Assembly: GCA_022839745.1 (NCBI GenBank)
Contig: JALHJB010000012.1
Coordinates: 1 to 64,000 of the forward strand
Direction of reading: 5' to 3'
DNA: 64,000 bases
From: Actinomycetes bacterium
GTDB taxonomy: Bacteria > Actinomycetota > Coriobacteriia > Anaerosomatales > Anaerosomataceae
The number at the start of each line of letters is the position of its first letter. Positions within the stretch are counted from its first letter, which is position 1. The position numbers and the translations under genes were made by a program. Below are positions 6,533-14,528 of this stretch, piece after piece. Below the pieces are notes generated by a model. It saw only the letters and a list, made by a program, of their open reading frames with translations, did no database searches and was not told where the DNA came from.

Positions 6533-7705
6533 ATGGCCAAGAGCTGGGAAGAGATCAACGCCCGGATCGCATCCGGGGACGCGGTGGTCCTCACCGCGGA
6601 GGAGTTCGGCGCGCTCGCTGCCGATGAGGGCGTGTCGGCGGCCGCCAAGCGTGTGGACGTCGTCACCACGGCGACGTTCGGGCCGATGTGCTCATCGGGC
6701 GTGGTGCTCAACTTCGGGCATTCGGACCCGCCGATCCGCATGACCGAGATCACCCTGAACGACGTACCCGCATCCGGCGGTCTTGCAGCGGTCGACACGT
6801 ATCTCGGTGTGACCGAGGCGAGCACCGTGCGCGGCATCGAGTACGGCGGGGCGCACGTGATCGAGGACCTGCTGCGCGGTCGGGCGGTGCGTCTCAAGGC
6901 GTCGGGACCGGGCACGGATTGCTATCCGCGTACCGAGATCGACACATGGGTCACACTCGACGATCTCAACCAGGCGTACTTCTTCAACCCGCGCAACGCG
7001 TACCAGAACTACGCCGTGGCGGTGAACACCACTGATCGTGTGCTGCACACGTACCTCGGCACGCTGCTGCCGCGTCTGGGCAACGCCACCTACTGCTCGG
7101 CGGGGGCGCTCTCGCCGCTGCTGAACGACCCCACGTACCGCACGATCGGCATCGGCTCACGCATCTTCGTGGCGGGCGCCCCGGGCTACGTGGCGTGGGA
7201 GGGGACGCAGCACAACCCGCACACCGACCGCGATGCGCACGGAGTTCCCGTGCGTCCGGCCGGCACCATCGCGGTGATCGCGGACCTCAAGCAGGCGAGT
7301 CCCGAGTACTTCTCGGCGGCGACGTTCACCGGTTACGGCGTCTCAAGCTTCGTGGGCATCGGCGTGCCGATCCCGGTGCTCGACGAGGAGATCGCTGCCA
7401 CGCTCGCCCTGACCGACGCCGACCTCACTGCGACCATCTACGACTACGGCGTGCAGCGCCGGTCGCGTCCGTCGCTCGGCACGGTGAGCTACGCCGAGTT
7501 GCGGAGCGGCTGCATCGAGGTCGAGGGCAAACGAGTGCCCACTGGTCCGATCTCGTCGTTGCCCAAGGCCCGCGCGATAGCGGCCGAGCTGAAGCGGTGG
7601 GTGGCCGAGGCAGGGTTCACGCTCTCTGCCCCTGCGCAGCTGTTCCCGCAAGTGGGAAGCCAGACCACCAAGCCGCTCGAGATCCGGACAGGGGAGGCGA
7701 TCTAG
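6533..7705 (+). CDS. homocysteine biosynthesis protein (HcyBio, former DUF39)
   Basis: A 390-residue HcyBio family protein. In methanogens and sulfate reducers this family, with a NIL-ferredoxin partner, makes homocysteine from aspartate semialdehyde and sulfide without an activated homoserine ester (family knowledge). Seen: N-terminal KSWEEINARIASGDAVVLTAEEF, a conserved FGPMCSSG with a cysteine likely involved in sulfur chemistry, ASGPGTDCYPRTE with a second cysteine, and NATYCSAGALSPLLNDP. Unlike the archaeal MA1821 type it lacks C-terminal CBS domains. The start ATG 6533 follows GGAGGTAGGTCAT. The T-box leader upstream and MetH downstream make the methionine role strong. Confidence 0.93.
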   Translation: MAKSWEEINARIASGDAVVLTAEEFGALAADEGVSAAAKRVDVVTTATFGPMCSSGVVLNFGHSDPPIRMTEITLNDVPASGGLAAVDTYLGVTEASTVRGIEYGGAHVIEDLLRGRAVRLKASGPGTDCYPRTEIDTWVTLDDLNQAYFFNPRNAYQNYAVAVNTTDRVLHTYLGTLLPRLGNATYCSAGALSPLLNDPTYRTIGIGSRIFVAGAPGYVAWEGTQHNPHTDRDAHGVPVRPAGTIAVIADLKQASPEYFSAATFTGYGVSSFVGIGVPIPVLDEEIAATLALTDADLTATIYDYGVQRRSRPSLGTVSYAELRSGCIEVEGKRVPTGPISSLPKARAIAAELKRWVAEAGFTLSAPAQLFPQVGSQTTKPLEIRTGEAI

Positions 7706-8113
7706 ATGGCGCGCAAGAGGCTCGACCTTACCTTCCCGCCCCGGCAGTCCCTGAAGCCGGTCATCTACCACCTCGTGAAAGACTACGACCTCGTCCCCAA
7801 CATCCTGCGAGCGCAGATACATCCCGCGCAGGAGGGACGCATGGTGCTTGAGGTCACGGGGCCCAAGGAAGCGTTCCAGGCCGGCGTGGCGTTCCTCGAG
7901 GAGCAAGGGCTCACCGTGAGCGAGGCCGCGAGCGACATCGTGCTCGACGACGAGCGCTGCGTGGACTGCGGGCTGTGCACCGCCGTGTGCAAGCCTGATG
8001 CGCTCACGCTCGACCCGGACACGCAGAAGCTCCGGTTCGACAAGGACAAGTGCGTGTACTGCGAGGCGTGTGTGATCGCGTGTCCGCGCCGGGCCATCTC
8101 GCTGACCTTCTGA
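7706..8113 (+). CDS. NIL-domain ferredoxin of homocysteine synthesis
   Basis: 135 residues: an N-terminal NIL ligand-binding domain (about 1-78) and a C-terminal pair of 4Fe-4S sites, CVDCGLCTAVC from residue 85 and CVYCEACVIACP near 117. In studied systems this protein is the partner of HcyBio and is thought to deliver electrons or handle sulfide for reductive homocysteine formation. The NIL domain also occurs in methionine ABC transporters, where it senses methionine, so feedback is conceivable. Its ATG directly abuts the HcyBio stop with GGAGGCGATCTAG ahead, implying tight translational coupling. Confidence 0.92.
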   Translation: MARKRLDLTFPPRQSLKPVIYHLVKDYDLVPNILRAQIHPAQEGRMVLEVTGPKEAFQAGVAFLEEQGLTVSEAASDIVLDDERCVDCGLCTAVCKPDALTLDPDTQKLRFDKDKCVYCEACVIACPRRAISLTF

Positions 8114-8129
8114 CCAAGGAGACACACCC

Positions 8130-8492
8130 ATGCCACAGCTTGCATTCGTACAGGGCATGGCGATCGCGGCGCTCGCCGCGATCGTGCTCGTGGTGCTCGC
8201 GATCCCCGTCGGTGCCCGCGCTGGAGCGCGCGCGGGCGGGCTCGTGCTGCGCGCAAGCCTCATCGGGGTGGTGCTCGCCTTCGCGGGGTTCCTCGCCTGG
8301 GGCTCCGCGAGCGGCGATCTCGCGCTGTTCAACGCCCGCATGGGAATCGGCGCGTGGCTGCAGATGGGTGCTTTCTTCGGAATCGTGTATCTGACCGGCT
8401 ACCGGTTCGTCGCGTCGTATCTTGCCGACAAGGCACGTGAGAGCGCGTCGCACGAAGGGGCCGTTGCACATGAAGGGGAACAGGATGCCTGA
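8130..8492 (+). CDS. small integral membrane protein of the methionine operon
   Basis: A 120-residue protein with three probable membrane helices at about residues 8-27, 37-58 and 70-93, and a hydrophilic, slightly acidic tail (ADKARESASHEGAVAHEGEQDA, in two parts). No family recognised. It starts with ATG 8130 after AAGGAGACACACCC and its end overlaps the metH start by eight bases, so it is cotranscribed and coupled. Its place between the homocysteine-forming proteins and MetH suggests a role in methionine or sulfide metabolism, for example transport, but that is inference from position alone. Confidence 0.85.
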   Translation: MPQLAFVQGMAIAALAAIVLVVLAIPVGARAGARAGGLVLRASLIGVVLAFAGFLAWGSASGDLALFNARMGIGAWLQMGAFFGIVYLTGYRFVASYLADKARESASHEGAVAHEGEQDA

Positions 8493-10890
8493 CATTCAGT
8501 TGCGACTCGGCCGTGACGTTCTCGTCCTCGACGGGGCCATGGGCACCATGCTGCACAAGCACGACCTCCCCGAGGGGCAATCGCTCGTACAGCTCAACGT
8601 CACCGCGCCCGACCTGGTCCAGGAGGTGCATCGCCTCTACACGCTGGCGGGAGCCGACTGCGCCACAACCAACTCGTTCGGTGGCACGCGCCTGAAGCTT
8701 GCGGCGTACGGGCTCACAGACCAGCTCGTCGAGCTCAACCGGGCATCGGTGCGCCTCGCGCGGGCCGGTGGCGCACGGCACATACTCGCTGAGCTGGGCC
8801 CCACCGGGCACGTGCTTCAGCCGCTCGGCACGGCCGGCTTCGACGAGCTCTTCGACGCCTTTGCCGAGCAGACCGCCGCGCTCGTGCTCGAGCACCCCGA
8901 CGCGATCAACATCGCCACCATGACCGACATCGCCGAAGCGCGGTGCGCGGTGCTGGCGGCACGCTCGGTCACCGATCTGCCCATCTTCGTCACGTGCACC
9001 TTTGGCCTGAGCGGCCGCATGGACCTCTCGGGCACCGAGCCGGAGACGGCAGCGGTCATCCTGGAGGCTGCCGGCGCCAGTGCCGTCGGGCTCAACTGCG
9101 GACTTGGCCCGGAGCAGATGCTGCCGCTCGTGGAGCGGATGGCGCGCGCGACGTCGCTCCCCGTCATCGTCCGTCCCAACGCCGGACTGCCGAGACTCGT
9201 GGACGGTGTCACGGTGTTCCCCGGCACCGCCGAGGAGATGGGCCAGTACGCGGAGCGGTTCGTCGATGCCGGTGCGAGCCTGATCGGGTCCTGCTGTGGC
9301 TCCACGCCCGCCTTCACCGGCGCGATCGCCGGCTATATAGCCGACCGCACGCCTGTCGACCGTCCCGCGCCGCCTGCGGGTGTCCGTGTGGCGGGCCCGC
9401 GCGGCGTGGTCCACATCGGGAGCGGCTCGTTCGTGCGTGTCGGCGAGCGCATCAACCCCACCGGCAAGAAGCGTCTTGCCGAGAGTCTACGCGCCGGCAA
9501 GCTCGACGTGGTGCGCGAGTACGCGATCGAGCAGGCCGACGCGGGCGCCGACCTGCTCGACGTGAACGTGGGTGCGGCCGGAGTGGATCAGCGGGTGATG
9601 CTGCCCAAGGCCGTGCTCGCGCTCTCCGGGCTCGTCGATCAACCGCTGGTGCTCGATACCACCGACCCGGTCGCCCTGGAGGCGGCGCTCCGCATCTACC
9701 CTGGCCGCGCACTGGTGAACAGCGTGAGCGGCGAGGCGGCATCGATCGAGGCGGTGCTGCCGCTCCTGTCCCGCTACGGTGCCGCCACGGTTGTGCTGGC
9801 GCTCGACGATAGCGGCATCCCCCACGAAGCGGCCGCACGTGTGGCCGTCGTGGAGCGTGTGCGGGCCGCCGCGCACGAGGCGGGCCTCGCCGACGATGAC
9901 CTCGTGGCCGACACCCTGGTGCTTGCCGCGGCAACGCAGGACGACGGCGCTTCGGCCACCCTGGACGCCATCGCCGCGGTCTCGCGTGAGGTGGGTCTTG
10001 CCACCATCGCGGGTGTGAGCAACGTGAGCCACGGCCTGCCCGGCAGGCCCGAGCTCAACGCGCGGTTCCTCGAGCTTGCGATCGAAGCCGGGCTGACCGC
10101 CGGCATCGTGAACCCCTCGGAGACGGTCACCCTCGACGGGGCCACGGCCGAGGCCGCGACAGCGGTGCTGCTGGGACGGGATCCGCGGGCGGAGCGCTGG
10201 ATCGCGCGCATCGCCTCACGCGAGGCGGCACCCACGCCGGATGCACCGGTGCCCGCGGGTGACGACGTGACGCGCCTCGGCATGGCGGTGGAGCGCGGCG
10301 ATGCCGACTCGGCTCCTGAGCTCGTGGACGCGCTTATAGCGCGTGGCATGGCCCCGCAAGCGGTGATCGCCGAGGTGCTCACGCCCGCCATCCAGCGGCT
10401 GGGTGACGCCTACGGGCGCGGCGAGGTGTTCCTGCCGCAGCTGATCGCGGCGGCTGACGCGATGAAGGCCGCGGTCGAGCGCGCGAAATCGCACCTGCCG
10501 GAGGGCAGCGACGCGAACGAGGGCAGGGTCGTCTTCGGCACCGTGAAGGGCGACATCCATTCGATCGGCAAGGACATCTGCGTGAGCATGCTCGAGAGCC
10601 AGGGCTTCCTGGTGGAGGACCTCGGCGTCGATGTGTCGGCCGAGCGGTTCGTGGAAGCGGCACGCGACGCCGACGCGGTGTGCCTGTCGGCGCTCATGAC
10701 CACCACGCTCCCGAACATGGAGCGTGCTGTGGCGGCGATCCGCGAGCAGGCCGATGTGGCGGTGTTCGTCGGTGGCGCTGTTGTCACGTCCGATTTCGCG
10801 TCCGGACTCGGTGCGGGGTATTCTGAGGACGCGCCCGGCTGCGTTCGTGCCGTACGCGGCGCGGTCGCAACACGCAAGGGGAACGCATGA
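8485..10890 (+). CDS. metH: cobalamin-dependent methionine synthase lacking the reactivation domain
   Basis: 801 residues. Domains in order: homocysteine S-methyltransferase barrel (about 1-300) with zinc ligands C205, C270 and C271; pterin-binding barrel (about 310-575) beginning RVGERINPTGKKR; B12 cap (about 595-675); and B12-binding Rossmann domain (about 680-801) with the DxHxxG motif at D690-H692-G695. It transfers methyl from methyl-tetrahydrofolate through cobalamin to homocysteine. The fourth, SAM-binding reactivation domain of enteric MetH is absent, as in several anaerobes, so reductive reactivation needs another protein. ATG 8485 is preferred; ATG 8470 is also in frame. The stop overlaps the next ATG in an ATGA. 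Confidence 0.96.
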   Translation: MPDIQLRLGRDVLVLDGAMGTMLHKHDLPEGQSLVQLNVTAPDLVQEVHRLYTLAGADCATTNSFGGTRLKLAAYGLTDQLVELNRASVRLARAGGARHILAELGPTGHVLQPLGTAGFDELFDAFAEQTAALVLEHPDAINIATMTDIAEARCAVLAARSVTDLPIFVTCTFGLSGRMDLSGTEPETAAVILEAAGASAVGLNCGLGPEQMLPLVERMARATSLPVIVRPNAGLPRLVDGVTVFPGTAEEMGQYAERFVDAGASLIGSCCGSTPAFTGAIAGYIADRTPVDRPAPPAGVRVAGPRGVVHIGSGSFVRVGERINPTGKKRLAESLRAGKLDVVREYAIEQADAGADLLDVNVGAAGVDQRVMLPKAVLALSGLVDQPLVLDTTDPVALEAALRIYPGRALVNSVSGEAASIEAVLPLLSRYGAATVVLALDDSGIPHEAAARVAVVERVRAAAHEAGLADDDLVADTLVLAAATQDDGASATLDAIAAVSREVGLATIAGVSNVSHGLPGRPELNARFLELAIEAGLTAGIVNPSETVTLDGATAEAATAVLLGRDPRAERWIARIASREAAPTPDAPVPAGDDVTRLGMAVERGDADSAPELVDALIARGMAPQAVIAEVLTPAIQRLGDAYGRGEVFLPQLIAAADAMKAAVERAKSHLPEGSDANEGRVVFGTVKGDIHSIGKDICVSMLESQGFLVEDLGVDVSAERFVEAARDADAVCLSALMTTTLPNMERAVAAIREQADVAVFVGGAVVTSDFASGLGAGYSEDAPGCVRAVRGAVATRKGNA

Positions 10891-11594
10891 TCATCACCAA
10901 GCCGCGCGACTGGGCGCGCATAACAGGCAATCTCGAGAGCGTGGGCGCGCGGCGTGTGTTCCTCATGGGCTGCGGACAGTGCGCGACCGTTGCGCACACC
11001 GGCGGCGAGAAGGAGCTCGAAGCCACCGCCGCGCAGCTCGCAGCTGAAGGGTACACCGTGACAGGCTGGACCGTCGGTGACGTGACGTGCCATCTCAACG
11101 GGACCAAGCTCGACGCGCGCAAGCATCGCGAGGAGATCGACAGTGCCGACGCTGTGCTCGTTCTCGCCTGCGGCGCCGGCGTGCAGACCACCGCCGAGGC
11201 TATCGGCAAGCCGGTGTTCCCGGGGCTGGAGTCGCTCTTCCTCGGCACGGTGGTGCGAAACGGGGTGTTCGAGGAGCGCTGTCAGACGTGTGGGGACTGC
11301 GTGCTTGGCGAGACCGCTGGCATCTGTCCGGTCACGACCTGTCCGAAGGGCCTGCTGAACGGTCCGTGTGGCGGCATGTGGGACGGCATGTGCGAGGTGC
11401 TCAGCGATCGTGAGTGCACTCACGTGCGCATCAGGCGGCGGCTCACCGAGCAGGGGCGCGCAGGCGCCGGAACGCTCGCGCCGAAGGACTTCTCCACGGC
11501 GCTCAAGCCCGGAAGCGTGAACATCCGCGACCGCGTGACAGCGCGGCAGAAGCCATCGAGTGAAGGGCCGCCGGGCCGGAAGGGCACCCGATGA
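10887..11594 (+). CDS. metV: MetV-type methylene-tetrahydrofolate reductase partner
   Basis: A 235-residue cysteine-rich protein of the methylene-tetrahydrofolate reductase C-terminal-domain family. An N-terminal Rossmann-like half contains FLMGCGQCATVAH and LVLACGAGVQTTAEA; the second half carries the cysteine cluster CQTCGDCVLGETAGICPVTTCPKG, split here as CQTCGDC and CPVTTCPKG, then LLNGPCGG, expected to hold zinc or Fe-S centres. In acetogens MetV binds MetF and is needed for its activity with reductants other than NADH (family knowledge). It overlaps metH by four bases and metF by four bases, so the three form a coupled unit supplying the methyl group to MetH. Confidence 0.9.
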   Translation: MIITKPRDWARITGNLESVGARRVFLMGCGQCATVAHTGGEKELEATAAQLAAEGYTVTGWTVGDVTCHLNGTKLDARKHREEIDSADAVLVLACGAGVQTTAEAIGKPVFPGLESLFLGTVVRNGVFEERCQTCGDCVLGETAGICPVTTCPKGLLNGPCGGMWDGMCEVLSDRECTHVRIRRRLTEQGRAGAGTLAPKDFSTALKPGSVNIRDRVTARQKPSSEGPPGRKGTR

Positions 11595-12451
11595 GCCGTC
11601 TGAAGGAGCTCTTCGACGCTGGCGAGTTCGTGGTGACCGGCGAGGTCGCCCCGCCGCGGGGCACCGATCTCTCGGGGATGCACGCGTCTGTCGATCTGCT
11701 CGCGCCGTACTGTCACGCGCTCAACGTGACCGACAACCAGGGCGCGACGCTGCATCTTTCCAGCCTCGCTGCCTCGCGAGCGATCCTGGACCGCGGCATC
11801 GAGCCTATCTTCCAGCAGACGTGCCGCGACAGGAACCGTCTGGCGCTGCAGTCGGACCTGCTTGCCGCCTGGTCGCTCGGCCTGGAGAACGTGCTCATGG
11901 TGACCGGCGACGATCCGCGCGCGGGAGACCACCCGCACGCCAAGGGCGTGTTCGATCTCGACTCCACACAGCTGGCGGGGATCGCCCGCACCATGAACGA
12001 GGGCCGCGACATGATGGGTCGTGAGCTCAAGGGCGCCACCGGCTTCTACATCGGCGCGGCGATGTTCCCGGAAGCGGAGCCGTGGGACGTGCAACTCTCG
12101 CGTATCGAGCAGAAGATCGCGGCGGGCGTGCGGTTCTTCCAGACGCAGGCGATCTTCGACATGGACAAGCTCCAGCGTGCCGTTGACGCGGTGCGGCCGA
12201 TGGGCGCCAAGGTGATCGCGGGGGTGCTCGTGATCAGGAGCCCGCGTGTGGTCACGTTCGTGAACGAACACCTCGCGGGGCTCATGGTGCCTGATCACAT
12301 CGCCGAGCGGATCCGTCGCGCAGAGGATCCGGCCGAGGAAGCCATCGCACTCGCCACCGAGCAAGTGCGCGACATACGGGATATCGCCGACGGCGTGCAC
12401 GTGATGCCGCTCGGTCTGGACGCAGCGGTAGGCAGGATCCTCACGGGGTAG
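11591..12451 (+). CDS. metF: methylene-tetrahydrofolate reductase
   Basis: A 286-residue TIM-barrel flavoprotein that reduces 5,10-methylene- to 5-methyl-tetrahydrofolate. Family signatures: VTGEVAPPRGTD at the N-terminus with the catalytic glutamate, NVTDNQGA, CRDRNRLALQSDLLAA, NVLMVTGDDPRAGDHP for folate and FAD contacts, and FFQTQAIFDMDKL. The slightly short length and pairing with MetV match the acetogen-type enzyme rather than NADH-dependent enteric MetF. ATG 11591 overlaps the metV stop. It closes the methionine operon unless the next gene, 9 bases on, is also cotranscribed. Confidence 0.94.
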   Translation: MSRLKELFDAGEFVVTGEVAPPRGTDLSGMHASVDLLAPYCHALNVTDNQGATLHLSSLAASRAILDRGIEPIFQQTCRDRNRLALQSDLLAAWSLGLENVLMVTGDDPRAGDHPHAKGVFDLDSTQLAGIARTMNEGRDMMGRELKGATGFYIGAAMFPEAEPWDVQLSRIEQKIAAGVRFFQTQAIFDMDKLQRAVDAVRPMGAKVIAGVLVIRSPRVVTFVNEHLAGLMVPDHIAERIRRAEDPAEEAIALATEQVRDIRDIADGVHVMPLGLDAAVGRILTG

Positions 12452-12460
12452 GAGCTCCTG

Positions 12461-14044
12461 ATGCGGCGGATCGCCCTCTATAGTGACATCCACTCGAACA
12501 TCCTCGCGCTCGACGCGGTGCTCGAAGACATGGATGCGCAGGGCCTGTCCGAGAGATACTGCCTGGGCGACCTCGTGGGGTACGGGCCGCGTCCGCTCGA
12601 AGTCATCGCCCGGGTGCGGGAGCTCGGCCACCCCGTGGTGCAGGGCAACTACGACCGGGCGATCTGCGAGCATCACGCCACACCGGGGACGCGGTACGCG
12701 TCACCACAGGAGACGCTCGACGGGGCGGAGTCGTATGCCTACACGGTCGCGTCGGTCGGGCCCGAGGACGCGGCATTGCTGTGTGCCCTCTCACCCGAGA
12801 TCAGGCTGGATATCAATGGCGTGCGGGTGCTGCTTGTGCATGGTTCGCCCCGCCGGGTGAACGAGATCGTGGAGGTCGACGCCGAGCCTGGCGTGCTTGC
12901 GGCCCACATCGACGGGGCCGACGCGGATGTGGTGTGCTGCGGGCACGTGCACGCTCCGTTCCACCGTTCGATCGTCACGACTGATCGCTTCTTGCACTGG
13001 GTGAACGCGGGATCGGTGGGGCGGCCGCGCGATGGCGACCCCCGGGCGGCCTGGGTCGAGCTCGTCTTCGGCGGCCACGAGGAGGTGCTCGCGTTGGCGT
13101 CGGCCGACACCGCATGCCGGAGGGTGGGAGCCACCGACGTGTGGTTGAGCACCGTGATCCATCGTGTCCCGTACGACGTCGAAGCGGTTGTGCACGACAT
13201 GGTGGCTGTCGGACTCCCGAACACGCTTGCGGCGGGACTGCGAACCGGTCTGGAGGAGCACGACTGGGAGCAGGCGATGGCCGCGCAGGCAGCGGAGCAC
13301 GTTGCGGAAGCAACGGGCACCGTGGACGCCGCCTCGGTCGAGTTCGCGATGCAGACATGCGGCCACGATGGGGGCACGTGCACGTGTTTCATCGATGACC
13401 GTACAGCCTCTTACGAGGCGCTTGCTCGCCTGTATAGAGGCGATATCACGGAGGTCGCGGTCGCGCTTCGCCGGCTGCGGTCGTCGATGCGCTCATGCAG
13501 GGTCACCCGGAATGTCGACGAAGAGACCGTACGCGAGGCGTTCGAAGCTGCCGATGTGGCCATCCGCTGCCAGGAGGGCCGCGAGGCGTTCGTGCGTGAA
13601 CGTGAGAGGCTGTACGGCGGACAGGGCGAATTCGACCCCTTCCGCAACGTGCTTTCTCCCGATGAGGCGACCTATGTTGCCGAGAGTCCCGGGGGCGCCC
13701 TCGGCGCCCTTGAGTCGTGCTATCAGGAGGGCCGGTTCACCGCTCCCGCGATCGGCGGGCTGGAGCGAGGCCCTGGCGACATCGCCACCGAGCTGTCGTA
13801 CATGGCGCACTGCCTCAGGATGGCCGTGGCTGGCGACGCCACCGCTGTCGTACGCGCCCGGAGATTCTTTGTGGAGCACCTGTCGACCTGGGCGGTGCTG
13901 TTCGCGGTGGTGGTGAGCCGCGAGTCGGTCGAGCCTGTGATGCGCTACGCGGGGTTGGCGCTCGACAAGTTCCTCACCTGCGAGGCGGCAACGTTCCGGC
14001 ACGCGATCCCGGCGGCCTGCGAGCCGAACCAGGGCGGCCGCTGA
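12461..14044 (+). CDS. metallophosphoesterase fused to a TorD/NarJ-like chaperone domain
   Basis: 527 residues with two unrelated parts. Residues 1-245 are a calcineurin-like phosphoesterase of the YfcE/DUF2437-free short type: YSDIHSN, GDLVGYGP, QGNYD, VHGSP and GHVHAPF give the full metal site. After a linker with the cysteine/histidine cluster CGHDGGTCTC (about 308-317), residues 320-520 look like a TorD/NarJ molybdoenzyme chaperone: RERERLY near the start, then ALESCYQEG, the GDIATELSYMAHCL equivalent of the DHLxxELxFM motif, and FFVEHLSTW. That family binds Tat signal peptides and guides molybdopterin insertion. The MoaE-like gene 63 bases downstream supports a link to molybdoenzyme maturation. 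I know of no standard name for this fusion. Confidence 0.82.
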   Translation: MRRIALYSDIHSNILALDAVLEDMDAQGLSERYCLGDLVGYGPRPLEVIARVRELGHPVVQGNYDRAICEHHATPGTRYASPQETLDGAESYAYTVASVGPEDAALLCALSPEIRLDINGVRVLLVHGSPRRVNEIVEVDAEPGVLAAHIDGADADVVCCGHVHAPFHRSIVTTDRFLHWVNAGSVGRPRDGDPRAAWVELVFGGHEEVLALASADTACRRVGATDVWLSTVIHRVPYDVEAVVHDMVAVGLPNTLAAGLRTGLEEHDWEQAMAAQAAEHVAEATGTVDAASVEFAMQTCGHDGGTCTCFIDDRTASYEALARLYRGDITEVAVALRRLRSSMRSCRVTRNVDEETVREAFEAADVAIRCQEGREAFVRERERLYGGQGEFDPFRNVLSPDEATYVAESPGGALGALESCYQEGRFTAPAIGGLERGPGDIATELSYMAHCLRMAVAGDATAVVRARRFFVEHLSTWAVLFAVVVSRESVEPVMRYAGLALDKFLTCEAATFRHAIPAACEPNQGGR

Positions 14045-14062
14045 GGCCGCACCGGCGCGTGC

Positions 14063-14068
14063 TATCAT
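14063..14068 (+). promoter_or_regulatory. -10 box ahead of the MoaE-like gene
   Basis: TATCAT at 14063-14068 lies 39 bases before the start codon in an otherwise GC-rich spacer. The -35 region is poor. It suggests an independent promoter for the MoaE-like gene and lpdA. Confidence 0.35.
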
Positions 14069-14107
14069 CCCCGCATAGCAACCTGCAACGGCGAAAGGCG
14101 GCCCGCG

Positions 14108-14488
14108 ATGAGCGAACCGGTCGGTCCCAGTCTTGATGTCTGGCTCGCGGAGGCGAAGCGCGAGGCAAGCGCCGCTGACGTGGGGATGTACCTCTGCCAT
14201 AACGGCGTCGTCCGCTCCTACTCACGTGACGGACGTCCGGTCATCGGCATGGACCTCGCCGTCGATCGCGAGCGGCTCGAGGAACTGCTGACCACCGCCC
14301 GCCTGATGCAGGGCGTGTCGATCGTGCGTGCCTGGATCAATGAGGGTCATCTTGAAGTCGGCGATGACATCATGTACGTGCTCGTGGGCGGCGACATCAG
14401 GCCGAACGTGATCGAGGCCCTCACCGCGCTTGTGAGCATGATCAAGTCGGAAGTCGTGACCGAGACGGAGTTCCGTCCGCAGGCGTGA
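14108..14488 (+). CDS. MoaE-like molybdopterin synthase catalytic subunit
   Basis: A 126-residue protein resembling the large subunit of molybdopterin synthase, which inserts two sulfurs into precursor Z with sulfurated MoaD. It starts in MoaE style with LDVWLAEAKREA, continues with VGMYLCHNGVVRSYSRDG (HxGxVR-type loop), and ends VSMIKSEVVTETEF. It is shorter than E. coli MoaE (about 150), as seen in the divergent branch of anaerobes. No MoaD gene is adjacent. It follows the TorD-fusion gene, which strengthens the molybdenum link, and precedes lpdA by 40 bases. Confidence 0.78.
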   Translation: MSEPVGPSLDVWLAEAKREASAADVGMYLCHNGVVRSYSRDGRPVIGMDLAVDRERLEELLTTARLMQGVSIVRAWINEGHLEVGDDIMYVLVGGDIRPNVIEALTALVSMIKSEVVTETEFRPQA

Positions 14489-14528
14489 CGCGCAGCGCTC
14501 GGCACACACGAATACGGGGAGGCTGACG

